A stretch of DNA of 64,000 nt from CAZLKT01 sp964560205. GTDB taxonomy: Bacteria > Pseudomonadota > Alphaproteobacteria > Holosporales > Holosporaceae. The position numbers and the translations under genes were made by a program. Of this stretch, positions 8,230 through 16,769 are shown in pieces. Numbering within the stretch: position 1 is the first letter of the stretch; each line of letters opens with the position of its first letter. The notes under the pieces were generated by a model. The model ran no database searches. It was not told where the DNA came from and saw only the letters and a list, made by a program, of their open reading frames with translations. Where the stretch lies: NCBI GenBank assembly GCA_964560205.1, contig CAZLKT010000001.1:62001-126000 (forward strand), read 5' to 3'.

Positions 8230-9618
8230 ATGTATGTGACAAACCGGCTTTCCATAGCCATTGTTGGTCGTCCCAATGTGGGAAAATCCACTCTTTTCAA
8301 TCGAATTCTCAATAAGCCTGTTGCCATTGTATATGATGAGCCAGGGGTGACGAGGGATTGGCAAATGTATGAAGGGGTATTTCAGGATATTCCCGTGCGG
8401 CTTTTTGATACGCCTGGTTTAATGGACGTTGTTCTTCCAGATTTGCATGGTCAGATACACAATGCGGTGAAAGAGGTGCTTCAAAACTGTCATGGCCTTT
8501 TTTTTCTCTTTGATGGGAAGGAGGGGGTTACGGCTACTGATATTGCCCTCATTCAATGGCTTCGAAAAAACATTTCTCTTCAGAAAATCCCTCTTTTTCT
8601 GCTGGCAAACAAGTGTGAAAAATCCTTTGTGGGTTTTTCTGCAGAGGCTGAAGGAGCGTCCCTGGGATTTGGTGTGCCCCTTACTATTTCTGCTCTGCAT
8701 GGTCATGGAGTGGCAGAGTTAGGGGCTGTTATGAAAAAGCTTTTTGCGTCTCTGCCTTCTGAAGAAACGTTGGAAGATATGCAGGTGGCACAAGAGGAGA
8801 GCGTGCCCACCCTTGTGGTGATGGGGCGTCCCAATGTGGGAAAATCGACTTTTATCAACACATGTCTTGGCATGGAGAGGGTTTTGACAGGATCACAAGC
8901 AGGACTCACGCGGGATGCGGTTGTGGTGAAGGGCCAATGGGATGGTAAGCCTTTTCGCTTTGTGGACACGGCGGGATTACGAAAGAAAAGCCATGTTTCT
9001 GGAGCCATAGAGAAAATGGCGTGTCAAGAAACGTATCATGCGTTGGTTTTTGCCCACGTGGTGGTGATGATGATAGATGCCACCAGGGGAATTGAAAAGC
9101 AGGATCTTGTGATTTTGGAAAAGATCACACAAGAGGGCAGAGCCGTGGTGGTGGCCTTAAGCAAATGGGATCATGTGGAGGATCCACATACTACTCTTAA
9201 AAATTTCTCTAGGTGTCTAGAGGATGCCTTTGTGCAAGGAAAATCTATACCCATGGTTGCCTTTTCCTCTGTGACACAGAAAGGGTTAAAAAGTCTTCGT
9301 GAGGAAGTTTTTCGTGCCTATGATACGTGGAACGTGCGGCTTTCCACTGGTCCTCTGAACAGATGGCTTCAAAAAATGATGGTGGCCCATGCGGTGCCTC
9401 GGTGTCATGGCCGACCTGTGCGCATCAAATATATAGAGCAAATTAAAAATCGTCCCCCCACATTTCTTCTCCATGGCAATAAAATGGAGGACCTTCCAGA
9501 ATCCTATAAGCGGTATCTTATAAATGGACTGGTGAAGGATTTTTCCTTATATGGGTCGTCGCCTCGGCTTATTTTTCGGTCTTCGGATAATCCTTATCAT
9601 GGAGAGAAGGATTCATAA
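8230..9618 (+). CDS. der: GTPase Der (EngA)
   Basis: Essential GTPase for 50S ribosome maturation. Two tandem G domains are visible. The first has the P-loop GRPNVGKSTLFN, DTPGLMD and NKCE; the second has GRPNVGKSTFIN, DTAGLRKK and SKWD. A KH-like C-terminal domain follows (RCHGRPVRIKYIEQ). The frame is open upstream to 8038, but that part lacks similarity to Der. AGAGGA directly abuts ATG 8230 and lies six bases from an in-frame GTG at 8236, so GTG 8236 may be the true start. It converges with the next gene with only seven bases between stops. Confidence 0.96.
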   Translation: MYVTNRLSIAIVGRPNVGKSTLFNRILNKPVAIVYDEPGVTRDWQMYEGVFQDIPVRLFDTPGLMDVVLPDLHGQIHNAVKEVLQNCHGLFFLFDGKEGVTATDIALIQWLRKNISLQKIPLFLLANKCEKSFVGFSAEAEGASLGFGVPLTISALHGHGVAELGAVMKKLFASLPSEETLEDMQVAQEESVPTLVVMGRPNVGKSTFINTCLGMERVLTGSQAGLTRDAVVVKGQWDGKPFRFVDTAGLRKKSHVSGAIEKMACQETYHALVFAHVVVMMIDATRGIEKQDLVILEKITQEGRAVVVALSKWDHVEDPHTTLKNFSRCLEDAFVQGKSIPMVAFSSVTQKGLKSLREEVFRAYDTWNVRLSTGPLNRWLQKMMVAHAVPRCHGRPVRIKYIEQIKNRPPTFLLHGNKMEDLPESYKRYLINGLVKDFSLYGSSPRLIFRSSDNPYHGEKDS

Positions 9619-9625
9619 CATCTTG

Positions 9626-10195
9626 TTAAAACCATATCCCCAGGGAAAGGTTGTGAATATGCCCCCATACCTCTTCTTCTCCATGGTTCGTTTTATAACA
9701 TAATGAAGAGAGGAGGCCATGGGTCATGAGAAGGCTGAGTATGGTGCTCTCATTGTGTGAAAGGGATGTGTGGAACACTGCAAACGTGTAAAAATGATGA
9801 TAAAACGGGTGAATCCACTGGAAAAGGGTGGAGATGGACAGTGTCGCTTCATATAAAATTTCTTGCATCAGAGAAAAAAATGGCTCCAAGAGATCCATGG
9901 TGGTGAGAATACCTTCTATGAAAACTTCTTGTGCATGAAAGGGCCTTCTTTTTTTGAGTATCTGGAACATGTGGTGCGCAGTTTTCTGGAAAAATGCAGT
10001 CATGATATGATTCTTTTCTGGAAAAAGACGAAAAAGCGTCCATGCATCCACATGTGGGTGCTGTGCCATGAGTTCACGGAAGCAAAAATTTCTCCACCCT
10101 CTTTGTATAAGAAGCAGTAAACATTTTTCTAAAAGATTATTTGCAGAAAAAGATACGGACTTCGGGGGGGTGAAAGAAAAACTCATAGACAACAC
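9626..10195 (-). CDS. TetR-like / COQ9-like helix-turn-helix protein
   Basis: 189 residues. The N-terminal part (RGWRNFCFRELMAQHPHVDAWTLFRLFPEKNHIMTAFF, split here as a helix-turn-helix followed by an FPEK turn) resembles the TetR DNA-binding fold. The same arrangement opens the COQ9 family, which binds lipids in ubiquinone synthesis in alphaproteobacteria. The C-terminal two-thirds is helical and rich in aromatic residues and His, with no clear DNA-binding or enzymatic motif. Either a TetR regulator or a diverged COQ9 is possible; I favour TetR/COQ9-like without choosing. It is convergent with der and ends seven bases from it. Confidence 0.6.
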   Translation of the reverse strand: MLSMSFSFTPPKSVSFSANNLLEKCLLLLIQRGWRNFCFRELMAQHPHVDAWTLFRLFPEKNHIMTAFFQKTAHHMFQILKKRRPFHAQEVFIEGILTTMDLLEPFFSLMQEILYEATLSISTLFQWIHPFYHHFYTFAVFHTSLSHNESTILSLLMTHGLLSSLCYKTNHGEEEVWGHIHNLSLGIWF

Positions 10196-10217
10196 TTTAC
10201 CATGAAGGAAGAAAACA

Positions 10218-11732
10218 CTACACTGGTGGTGTCTTTGGGAGATCGTCTAGCGGTAGGACACTCGGCTCTGGACCGTGTAACCCTGGTTCGAATCCAGGTC
10301 TCCCAGCGTTTCCTTGGGTGAGTGCGCCCTTAGGATTTCTTCTCCTTTCTTCTTTTATATTTTTGAGAAGATCACGAAAGTCCTTGGCTTTTTTCTCATA
10401 GGGGTCCCCCATGGGTAAAATTTTCAATGCTTCATCGATGTGAAACTGGGCTTTTTCGAGATCGTTTTCATGGAGCGCGCATTCCGCCAAGCACACACGC
10501 ATGGGGCCAAATTTTTGCAGTTTTCCATAAACAATGCCAAGACGATACCAGACCTCGGGACTAGGCTCGGAAACAAAGAGAAGCTGCTCTAAGGTTTTGA
10601 CTGCCTCCTTTAAAGCTTCTGGATTATCCATCATGGTGAGAATATGTGCTTTAAAAGATGCCAGGAGCATGTCCCTAGGGCGATGCTTTACTGCTTGGTC
10701 TATGGCCTCTTTCGCCTCAGGAATACGTCGAGCGTCCACAAGGATTTGTGCTCGAAGCTCTTCTATAAAGGCAGTGGTAAAGACAGGATTGTTCCGCAAA
10801 GGATCTAATATCTGGAGAGCCTTATCCCATTGACCCAATCTATAGTGGACAATGGCTTTCCCATAATCTTTCATAATCTGTGGAACAGGAAGCTTCTCAA
10901 TGGTGAGAAATGCTCCAGCAAGGTCTGTGAGATGGGCGATAATTTTTGTTTTTATGAGGGAGAATTTGAGGGAAAAAGTGTGGGGCATGGGGAGGATATT
11001 TTTTTGCTCCAGCTTTTCTTTATAGTAATGGGCAGACATCATACGATCTTTGGAAAACGGGTGGGTTCTTAAATACGGATGCACGCTGTAAACAGAATCT
11101 TTTTTGCCTAATTTTTCCATCATGGCAAGAAAGCCATCCATGGACCATTTCAAGCTTGAAAGCACATGAAGAGCAAATTGATCTGCAGAAGATTCTTGAG
11201 TTCTGCTGTATCCCATGAGATCAGCATAGGCCCAATATTGTCCAATATTCCCAAAGCCAAATGCTCGAACATCCCTCAGAAGACCTGCAGCCAAAAGCCC
11301 CAAAAGGGTGGATAATATGGATCTATTTTGTGTTCTGCTTAAAAGCTCCACACGACTGATCCAATGTTTGCCAGCAATGTGACCAAGCTCGTGGTACAGC
11401 ACCGCAATGAGCTCTTCCACGGAATCCATTGAAGCGATAAGACCCGTGTTGCAAAAGATTTCTTGATTAGGTGTGGCAAAGGCATTGATGGAGTCTGTGA
11501 CAATGACATACATGCGTACGCGGTGAATCTCTGGTACCTTTCGCAAAGCGGGTGCGAGAAACTCTGCAAGCACTTCTTCGATTTCACTATCGCGAAGCAC
11601 TGCCCCCTCTTGGATTCTCAGAGGAAAGGAAAAAATGTCTTGTGGAGCAAGGAAGAAAGAGATCTGCAAGGGAAGAAGAAAACAAAAAAAGTATCTACTG
11701 AGAATGCTTGTGAGAAAACTCTTTCTTTTCAT
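10218..11732 (-). CDS. M48-family zinc metalloprotease with TPR repeats (BepA/YfgC-like)
   Basis: Probably a periplasmic quality-control protease for outer-membrane protein assembly. The start MKRKSFLTSILSRYFF gives a signal-anchor sequence; an alternative ATG lies 14 codons upstream. The M48 zinc motif HELGHIAGKH occurs near residue 125 and a distal Glu region (SRTQESSADQFALH) supplies the third ligand. The C-terminal half is made of TPR-like helices (WDKALQILDPLRNN, ARRIPEAKEAIDQAVKHRPRD), as in BepA. The C-terminal 25 or so residues read through the antisense of tRNA-Gln because no stop occurs earlier. The gene overlaps the end of the upstream EamA gene by 38 bases. Confidence 0.88.
   Translation of the reverse strand: MKRKSFLTSILSRYFFCFLLPLQISFFLAPQDIFSFPLRIQEGAVLRDSEIEEVLAEFLAPALRKVPEIHRVRMYVIVTDSINAFATPNQEIFCNTGLIASMDSVEELIAVLYHELGHIAGKHWISRVELLSRTQNRSILSTLLGLLAAGLLRDVRAFGFGNIGQYWAYADLMGYSRTQESSADQFALHVLSSLKWSMDGFLAMMEKLGKKDSVYSVHPYLRTHPFSKDRMMSAHYYKEKLEQKNILPMPHTFSLKFSLIKTKIIAHLTDLAGAFLTIEKLPVPQIMKDYGKAIVHYRLGQWDKALQILDPLRNNPVFTTAFIEELRAQILVDARRIPEAKEAIDQAVKHRPRDMLLASFKAHILTMMDNPEALKEAVKTLEQLLFVSEPSPEVWYRLGIVYGKLQKFGPMRVCLAECALHENDLEKAQFHIDEALKILPMGDPYEKKAKDFRDLLKNIKEERRRNPKGALTQGNAGRPGFEPGLHGPEPSVLPLDDLPKTPPV
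10236..10306 (+). tRNA. tRNA-Gln (anticodon CTG)
   Basis: A 71-nt cloverleaf: acceptor TGGGAGA/TCTCCCA, D-arm GTC..GAC, anticodon loop CTCTGGA giving CTG, T-arm CCTGG/CCAGG with loop TTCGAAT. The discriminator is G and CCA is not encoded. The anticodon stem CTCGG/CCGTG carries a T-T mismatch at its second pair. It decodes CAG. The gene lies on the opposite strand inside the 3' end of the M48 peptidase reading frame. Confidence 0.93.
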
Positions 11733-12588
11733 GTTTTTTCCAAGAAAGCACGAGGAGTGACGAGAGTATAACACAAGATCCGCATATCATCCACCATGTG
11801 GGATATTCTCTGAAGAAAAGCACTCCCATCCATGCACCAAGCACCAATTTAAAGGACCCAACAGGAAGAAGGAAGGAGAGGTCGGTATAGGAAAAAGCTT
11901 TGCCAAGGCACCAATGGGCAAAAGCCAAAGCAATTCCGCATAACCAGAGAAGAGCGCACTCCTCCCCCGTGGGCCATATCCAAAGGGGGATGCTTGGCAA
12001 TAGTGTTATACTGACAGAAAGCATAAGAACACACGCAATGGATTGTGGTGAAAACTTTTCATGTAAAAGTTTTTTTCCCAAGATATTGGACAACGAACAG
12101 GAAAGGGCCGCGCAGAGAGGCACAAGCATCAGCCATGATGCGTTTTCTTCTGCAGAAACATGGGATGTGCTGAAAATTCTGGAGCCCTCCATGAGAAGAA
12201 TCCCTCCACATATGCCAAGCATAATGGATACGCTGCGCTGCATGGACAGGTTTTCTTTTAAAAAAAGTTTTGCCCCCAGTGCTGTGAAAAAAGGCCCCAT
12301 GAACCCAAGGGCAACACTTTGAAAGAGGGGAAGTTTTTGTATGGCATAGGTCCATGATATAACGCTTATAACGCTTATAAAAGATCGAGCCAAGGATGAC
12401 CACGATGACAAAAGCCCTCGGGGGAAACTTCTCAGGATGCATAAGAGAAAAACCCCTCCTATGAAATTCTGGCAACAGGCTATCTGTAAAGCGGGCAGAG
12501 AAAGACTCTTTATCAGCACGTTGGAAAGAGAAAAGAAGAGACACGCCAAAAGCTTCCACAGGATCGCCTTTTGGGCAGAAGAAGACAT
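11695..12588 (-). CDS. EamA/DMT-family transporter
   Basis: A 297-residue membrane protein (start MSSSAQKAILWKLLACLFF) with ten hydrophobic segments in two five-helix halves, typical of the drug/metabolite transporter family. The first half ends with the family's WTYAIQKLPLFQSVAL and PFFTALGAKLFLKE pattern, and the second half has LGKAFSYTDLSFLLPVGSFKLVLGA. The same fold includes S-adenosylmethionine importers of Rickettsiales and amino-acid exporters; substrate cannot be assigned. It overlaps the start of the M48 protease gene downstream by 38 bases, so translation is probably coupled. Confidence 0.85.
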   Translation of the reverse strand: MSSSAQKAILWKLLACLFFSLSNVLIKSLSLPALQIACCQNFIGGVFLLCILRSFPRGLLSSWSSLARSFISVISVISWTYAIQKLPLFQSVALGFMGPFFTALGAKLFLKENLSMQRSVSIMLGICGGILLMEGSRIFSTSHVSAEENASWLMLVPLCAALSCSLSNILGKKLLHEKFSPQSIACVLMLSVSITLLPSIPLWIWPTGEECALLWLCGIALAFAHWCLGKAFSYTDLSFLLPVGSFKLVLGAWMGVLFFREYPTWWMICGSCVILSSLLVLSWKKHEKKEFSHKHSQ

Positions 12589-12717
12589 GTGTACAGGAAA
12601 AAATCTCATGGCTCCTCTTGCGTCTTGCATTATTGAGCAGTATAAGCAAAAAAAATGTTCTTACAAATTTCTTATGGTTTGTCACGTGGCGTATTTGCAG
12701 GTAGTATGGAGGTGTAC

Positions 12718-12791
12718 GCGCCTGTAGCTCAGCTGGATAGAGCGTTGCCCTCCGGAGGCAAAGGTCGAAGGTTCGAATCCTTTCAGGCGTG
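12718..12791 (+). tRNA. tRNA-Arg (anticodon CCG)
   Basis: A 74-nt cloverleaf: acceptor GCGCCTG/CAGGCGT with a G-T first pair, D-arm GCTC..GAGC, anticodon stem TTGCC/GGCAA with loop CTCCGGA, T-loop TTCGAAT, discriminator G. The anticodon CCG reads arginine CGG. CCA is not encoded. It stands alone between divergently and co-directionally oriented genes. Confidence 0.95.
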
Positions 12792-12950
12792 CAGAGACCT
12801 TTTTCTCCTCATATTTTTGAAAAGCCTTGCTTTGTAAGGACTTTTTCTGGTGGGGTTTCCATGGAAAGAAAAAGGGGATACCATGAAGTATCGTGGCAGT
12901 ACTTTTTTGAGGAAGAGAGATTTTCTTTACAAAAGAAATGGAGAGGTTGA

Positions 12951-13532
12951 ATGAGTGTTCATACGGTATGTGTTTTTTGTGGAGCCAAGAGTGGAAAAAA
13001 AGCGGAGATGGTGAGATTGGCTTCGGATGTTGGCCGTCTTATTGCACAGGAAAAAATATCCATTGTATATGGTGGAAGTAACAACGGGCTTATGGGTGCA
13101 GTGACGGTGGGAGCGCTTGCAGAACAAGGGAGGGTCATTGGGGTTTTTCCCGATTTATTGAATGGCAATGAAAGCCCTCATATGGGTCTTACGGATCTTA
13201 TACGCACGCCTTGTTTAGCAACCAGAAAGCAAAAGATGGTGGATATTTCCGATGTTTTTTTGATTTTGCCAGGGGGGTATGGCACCCTTGATGAGATTTT
13301 TGAAATTGTGACGCTTTATAAGCTCAGTGCCCATGAGAAGCCCATGATTTTATTTAATCATGATCATTTTTGGGACCACATGCTGAAGCAAATACAACTT
13401 ATGGTGGATGAAGGCTTTATCGATGAAAAAGATGGAGATCCATTTTATATTGTCAATACCCTTGAGGAATTGCAGGATAGGCTTCGTCAGTTGAGCGCAG
13501 AACTTGTGTGCGCCCATGAGACAGCTTTGTAA
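12951..13532 (+). CDS. LOG-family protein (putative nucleoside 5'-monophosphate phosphoribohydrolase)
   Basis: A 193-residue Rossmann-like protein with the LOG signatures: YGGSNNGLMGAV near residue 40, the catalytic-region TRKQKM (usual xRK) and the PGGYGTLDEIFE motif near residue 110. Family members release the base from nucleoside monophosphates; plant and some bacterial members produce free cytokinins, while others salvage nucleotides. Its physiological role here is unknown. It is a single gene about 55 bases upstream of tRNA-Ala. Confidence 0.9.
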   Translation: MSVHTVCVFCGAKSGKKAEMVRLASDVGRLIAQEKISIVYGGSNNGLMGAVTVGALAEQGRVIGVFPDLLNGNESPHMGLTDLIRTPCLATRKQKMVDISDVFLILPGGYGTLDEIFEIVTLYKLSAHEKPMILFNHDHFWDHMLKQIQLMVDEGFIDEKDGDPFYIVNTLEELQDRLRQLSAELVCAHETAL

Positions 13533-13586
13533 AAGGAGAAAGCACTTTCTTTTTCAAGGAAATGGCATATAGTGAACAGAGGAAGA

Positions 13587-13662
13587 GGGGCTGTAGCTCA
13601 GTTGGGAGAGCGCGTCGTTCGCAATGACGAGGCCGGGAGTTCGATCCTCCTCAGCTCCACCA
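13587..13662 (+). tRNA. tRNA-Ala (anticodon CGC)
   Basis: A 73-nt cloverleaf with acceptor GGGGCTG/CAGCTCC, D-arm GCTC..GAGC, anticodon stem CGTCG/TGACG and loop TTCGCAA giving CGC, T-loop TTCGATC and discriminator A. The CCA end is encoded (13660-13662). It reads GCG codons. lolC begins within a few bases of its 3' end, so processing of this tRNA would set the 5' end of the lolCD message if they are co-transcribed. Confidence 0.95.
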
Positions 13663-13683
13663 TGAATGTTTGGGAGGGGTCCT

Positions 13684-14943
13684 TTGTCTTCTTTTGGAAA
13701 TTTTGTCGCTTTGCGATTTTTGTGGTCCTCGCGGCGAAGGGGATTCGCAGCCCTTGTGGCAATGTTCTCCTTTGTGGGGGTCGTTTTGGGGGTGGCAACG
13801 CTTATTATTGTCATGTCCGTCATGAATGGGTTTCGCCATGAGCTCATGCATCGCATCTTAGGTCTTAATGGACATATTACCGTTTATTCTGGAAAGTCTG
13901 TTATGAAAGATTTTTCTGCTGTGCAAGAATATATTGTGCGTGATCCCTTTGTGACCCAGTGTTCGCCCATTATCGAAAAACAGGGCCTTTTTCTTGCCCA
14001 GGGGGCTTCAGGAGGGATTATTCGAGGCATTATTCCCTCCGCCTCCTATCATCAGAATTCCCTCTTGTCCAAAAGCCTTCTCCAGGGAAGCATCATGGAT
14101 ATGGAGACGCCTTATACAGTTATTATCGGCCATAAGCTGGCAAAAAAAATTCATATGCGGGTGGGGGATCGCATGAAAATTATGGTGGCACAAAATCGCC
14201 CCACGGTTATGGGGTTTTTGCCGCGTTCTCGTTCCTTTCGTGTGGTGGGTATTTTTGATACGGGGATGCATGAATATGATCAGGCTTTTGTATTTATGTC
14301 CTTGGCCACTGCACAAAAATTTTGGGATATGCCTTCGGACACGGTGACACATATGGAAATTTTTGTTAAAGACCCGGAAAACATAGACAACATCTCTCGT
14401 CATATGGGCATCCAGCTTGCTGAAGGCTTTCCCCATGAGGAGCTTCTTGTCTATGATTGGCAAAAGGCCAATGCCCACTTTTTCAATGCAATTCAGGTGC
14501 AGAGAAATGTGCTTTTTCTCATTCTCCTGTTGATTATCCTTGTGGCAGTTTTTAATATTGTGGCCTGTCTTATTATGTTGGTGCAGGATAAAATAAAAGA
14601 TATTGCTGTCTTACGAACTCTGGGGGCCACACGAGGAGCGATTTTAGGCATCTTTCTTCGGGTGGGCGCCTTTATTGGGGGTGTGGGAACCCTTGTGGGC
14701 ACGATTATTGGGCTTTCGTTTTCTTATTACATCGATCATATTCGTCGCTTTTTGGAGTTCTGTTCTGGTGCAGAGCTTTTTCAAGCGGAAATTTACTTTC
14801 TCTCAAAGCTTCCTGTGCAGATTCGTGGCTTTGAAGTTTTTCTTGTGGCTTTTGTAACCATTGGACTGAGTTTTGTGGCATCTTTCTATCCTGCATGGAA
14901 AGCATCACGACTTCATCCTGTGGAAGGATTACGTTATGAGTAA
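13684..14943 (+). CDS. lolC: Lipoprotein-releasing system permease LolC/LolE
   Basis: Inner-membrane permease of the Lol complex, which extracts outer-membrane lipoproteins from the inner membrane. The N-terminus has the family pattern FVALRFLWSSRRRGFAAL followed by the first membrane helix and the conserved ATLIIVMSVMNGFR. A large periplasmic domain follows, then three C-terminal helices of the FtsX fold (KDIAVLRTLGATRGAI). I favour the TTG at 13684 because a GGGAGGGG ribosome site sits four bases upstream; an in-frame ATG at 13666 almost touches the tRNA and has no ribosome site. It overlaps the lolD start. No separate second permease is visible, as usual in alphaproteobacteria. Confidence 0.93.
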   Translation: MSSFGNFVALRFLWSSRRRGFAALVAMFSFVGVVLGVATLIIVMSVMNGFRHELMHRILGLNGHITVYSGKSVMKDFSAVQEYIVRDPFVTQCSPIIEKQGLFLAQGASGGIIRGIIPSASYHQNSLLSKSLLQGSIMDMETPYTVIIGHKLAKKIHMRVGDRMKIMVAQNRPTVMGFLPRSRSFRVVGIFDTGMHEYDQAFVFMSLATAQKFWDMPSDTVTHMEIFVKDPENIDNISRHMGIQLAEGFPHEELLVYDWQKANAHFFNAIQVQRNVLFLILLLIILVAVFNIVACLIMLVQDKIKDIAVLRTLGATRGAILGIFLRVGAFIGGVGTLVGTIIGLSFSYYIDHIRRFLEFCSGAELFQAEIYFLSKLPVQIRGFEVFLVAFVTIGLSFVASFYPAWKASRLHPVEGLRYE

Positions 14944-15649
14944 AAATCATAGGGCTTTTTCTGCAGTGCCTTTGGTAACAGGAAAAGATCTTTTCTATAG
15001 CTATCGTCAGGGGTCTCAAGAGATCAAAGTGCTGTGTGGGGCAGATCTTTCCATTTTTCCGGGGGAGAAAGTCATCCTTACTGGTCCATCGGGGTCTGGA
15101 AAGTCTACCTTTCTCCATCTTTTTGGTCTTTTGGATAGTCCACACAAAGGAGAAATTCTTTTTTCCCATGAGGGCAGCATTTTTTCCACCATGACCGACA
15201 AGCAGCGTACCATGCTTCGAGGGCGCTTCTTAGGTTTTATTTATCAATGTCATCACCTTTTGGGAGAATTCACGGCTTTGGAAAACGTCATGATGCCGCT
15301 GCTCGTTGCTGGTGTTTCCTCCAGAAAAGCCATGGAGCGTGCCTGTTATCTCCTGGAGCAGGTCCACATGACCCATCGTCGTCATCACCTTCCCACAGAA
15401 CTCTCTGGAGGCCAACAACAACGCGTCTCCATCGCCCGTGCTTTAGCCCACCACCCAGTTTTGCTTTTAGCAGATGAGCCCACGGGAAATCTTGATCAGA
15501 GGAATACTGAGGATATCATGGAGCTTTTCCATAATCTTTGCACAAAAGAACATGTGAGCATTCTCATGGCCACCCACAATAAGTTACTGCATAAGGATTT
15601 CCATCGGGTGCTTTCCATACAGAATGGGAAGCTTCATGAGGAGGTATAA
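14936..15649 (+). CDS. lolD: Lipoprotein-releasing system ATP-binding protein LolD
   Basis: ATPase subunit that powers LolC/E. The ATG overlaps the end of lolC (its stop is 14941-14943) and is preceded by GGAAGGA at the right distance. Walker A GPSGSGKSTF lies near residue 51, the Q-loop region IYQCHHLLGEFTALENV follows, then the signature LSGGQQQR and Walker B LLLADEPTGNLD, typical of the MacB/LolD group. The 237-residue length is normal. The last 16 bases overlap the 3' end of the convergent recO. Confidence 0.95.
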   Translation: MSKNHRAFSAVPLVTGKDLFYSYRQGSQEIKVLCGADLSIFPGEKVILTGPSGSGKSTFLHLFGLLDSPHKGEILFSHEGSIFSTMTDKQRTMLRGRFLGFIYQCHHLLGEFTALENVMMPLLVAGVSSRKAMERACYLLEQVHMTHRRHHLPTELSGGQQQRVSIARALAHHPVLLLADEPTGNLDQRNTEDIMELFHNLCTKEHVSILMATHNKLLHKDFHRVLSIQNGKLHEEV

Positions 15650-16242
15650 GACGTCTTCTGTGATGGTGTCTTCTGTTGTGCTAAGTGCTCCAGAAAATTT
15701 TTCCGTGTTGTGTGAAGGAGAGAAGAGTGTGGCCAGGTGCGAAGGAAAAAAGCCTGTCGTCGCTGGAGATGTGCGACCCACTCCTCCTGGGAAACGAAAC
15801 TGTTTGGCACATGAAAGCTTTCATGGTCATATCCAAGTATTGTGATAAAATGTTTTTCCCATAATGCATAAATAAGGATGTTATTTGTGTGGGTGGGAGA
15901 GAAGAGTGTAAGACTTTTGGTCCAAAGGTGAAAAAGATGTGGGTCTGGTGTGCGCTCCGGTAACAATGTCATCACCAATACGGTCATGATATTGGTATAC
16001 ATAAAGGTCATGGGATGATGACCGTGAGGTGCCGGAAGGATATCTTCCAGAGTCCATGTGCCGAGCTGTTCCTCTAGGCGCGCTGTCCACAAAAGCTCCA
16101 CAATATTTCCCACAAAAAGCGTCGCTGGGGAAGACAAAACCCCTCGGCATATTCCATGATTCTTTGTGAAAAATATATAAATAAATTTATTTTCCCCTAA
16201 AGGTTTTTTTGAAAGAAAAACTCCCACATCTCTCCATTCCAT
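15634..16242 (-). CDS. recO: DNA repair protein RecO
   Basis: RecO helps load RecA at gaps in the RecFOR pathway. The start MEWRDVGVFLSKKPLGENK matches the OB-fold N-terminus of RecO and has an AAGGA ribosome site eight bases upstream; the longer frame to 16281 overlaps ruvC. At 202 residues it is somewhat shorter than typical RecO, and no zinc-finger cysteines are visible in the C-terminal part. Similarity lies mainly in the N-terminal domain (FTKNHGICRGVL). It follows ruvC by 11 bases, so parA-ruvC-recO form one transcription unit. Confidence 0.82.
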   Translation of the reverse strand: MEWRDVGVFLSKKPLGENKFIYIFFTKNHGICRGVLSSPATLFVGNIVELLWTARLEEQLGTWTLEDILPAPHGHHPMTFMYTNIMTVLVMTLLPERTPDPHLFHLWTKSLTLFSPTHTNNILIYALWEKHFITILGYDHESFHVPNSFVSQEEWVAHLQRRQAFFLRTWPHSSLLHTTRKNFLEHLAQQKTPSQKTSYTSS

Positions 16243-16253
16243 GGCGTGTATCC

Positions 16254-16769
16254 TTAAAGGTTTTGGTGATAAAGAAAACATAAGGCAGTGGCTAAGGCAT
16301 CGGAGGCATCTGCAGGTGGCGCTTTTGTCAGGGATAAAATATGTGACACAACTTTCATCACTTGCTTTTTCGAGGCATGGCCACTGTTGGTGATAATTTT
16401 TTTTATATGGGTGGAGGAATACTCAGTGACAGGGATCTGGAGTGCGGATGGTGTCATAAGAGCCACTCCCCTTGCAAAACCAAGGGTAAGGCTTGATATG
16501 GGATTTTTATTAAGAAAAATACTTTCCACCACTGCATGGGTGGGAGCATATTCTTCCATAATCTTTTTAAGATTGTCGTACAGGAAAAAAAGCTTTTGAG
16601 AGATGGTGTAATCTGATGGAGTTCGACAAACCCCGTGGGCCACATGGAAAAATGTGTGATTTTTTTTCTGGACAATGCCCCATCCCGTTTTGTGCAGCCC
16701 AGGATCAATGCCCATAACTTTATGCTCTAAGGAAAGATTTGGGTTTGGGTGGCTCAGCACAGGCATCAC
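16254..16769 (-). CDS. ruvC: Crossover junction endodeoxyribonuclease RuvC
   Basis: Resolves Holliday junctions after branch migration by RuvAB. The acidic catalytic residues can be placed: Asp in VMGIDPGLHKTGWG, Glu in AVVESIF, and the C-terminal DASDALATALC pair. The 171-residue length is normal, with an N-terminal extension of about 17 residues before the first strand; a start nearer VMGIDPG is possible. Its ATG overlaps the parA stop by four bases. ruvA and ruvB, often adjacent, are not here. Confidence 0.95.
   Translation of the reverse strand: MMPVLSHPNPNLSLEHKVMGIDPGLHKTGWGIVQKKNHTFFHVAHGVCRTPSDYTISQKLFFLYDNLKKIMEEYAPTHAVVESIFLNKNPISSLTLGFARGVALMTPSALQIPVTEYSSTHIKKIITNSGHASKKQVMKVVSHILSLTKAPPADASDALATALCFLYHQNL

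Noticed and set aside
12655..12837. Small plus-strand frame over tRNA-Arg
   Set aside because: Its translation runs through the tRNA (QLDRALPSGGKGRRFESF type), a well-known spurious product of tRNA genes.
13554..13856. Minus-strand frames over tRNA-Ala and the lolC start
   Set aside because: They are antisense to a tRNA and to the conserved LolC N-terminus; no family similarity.
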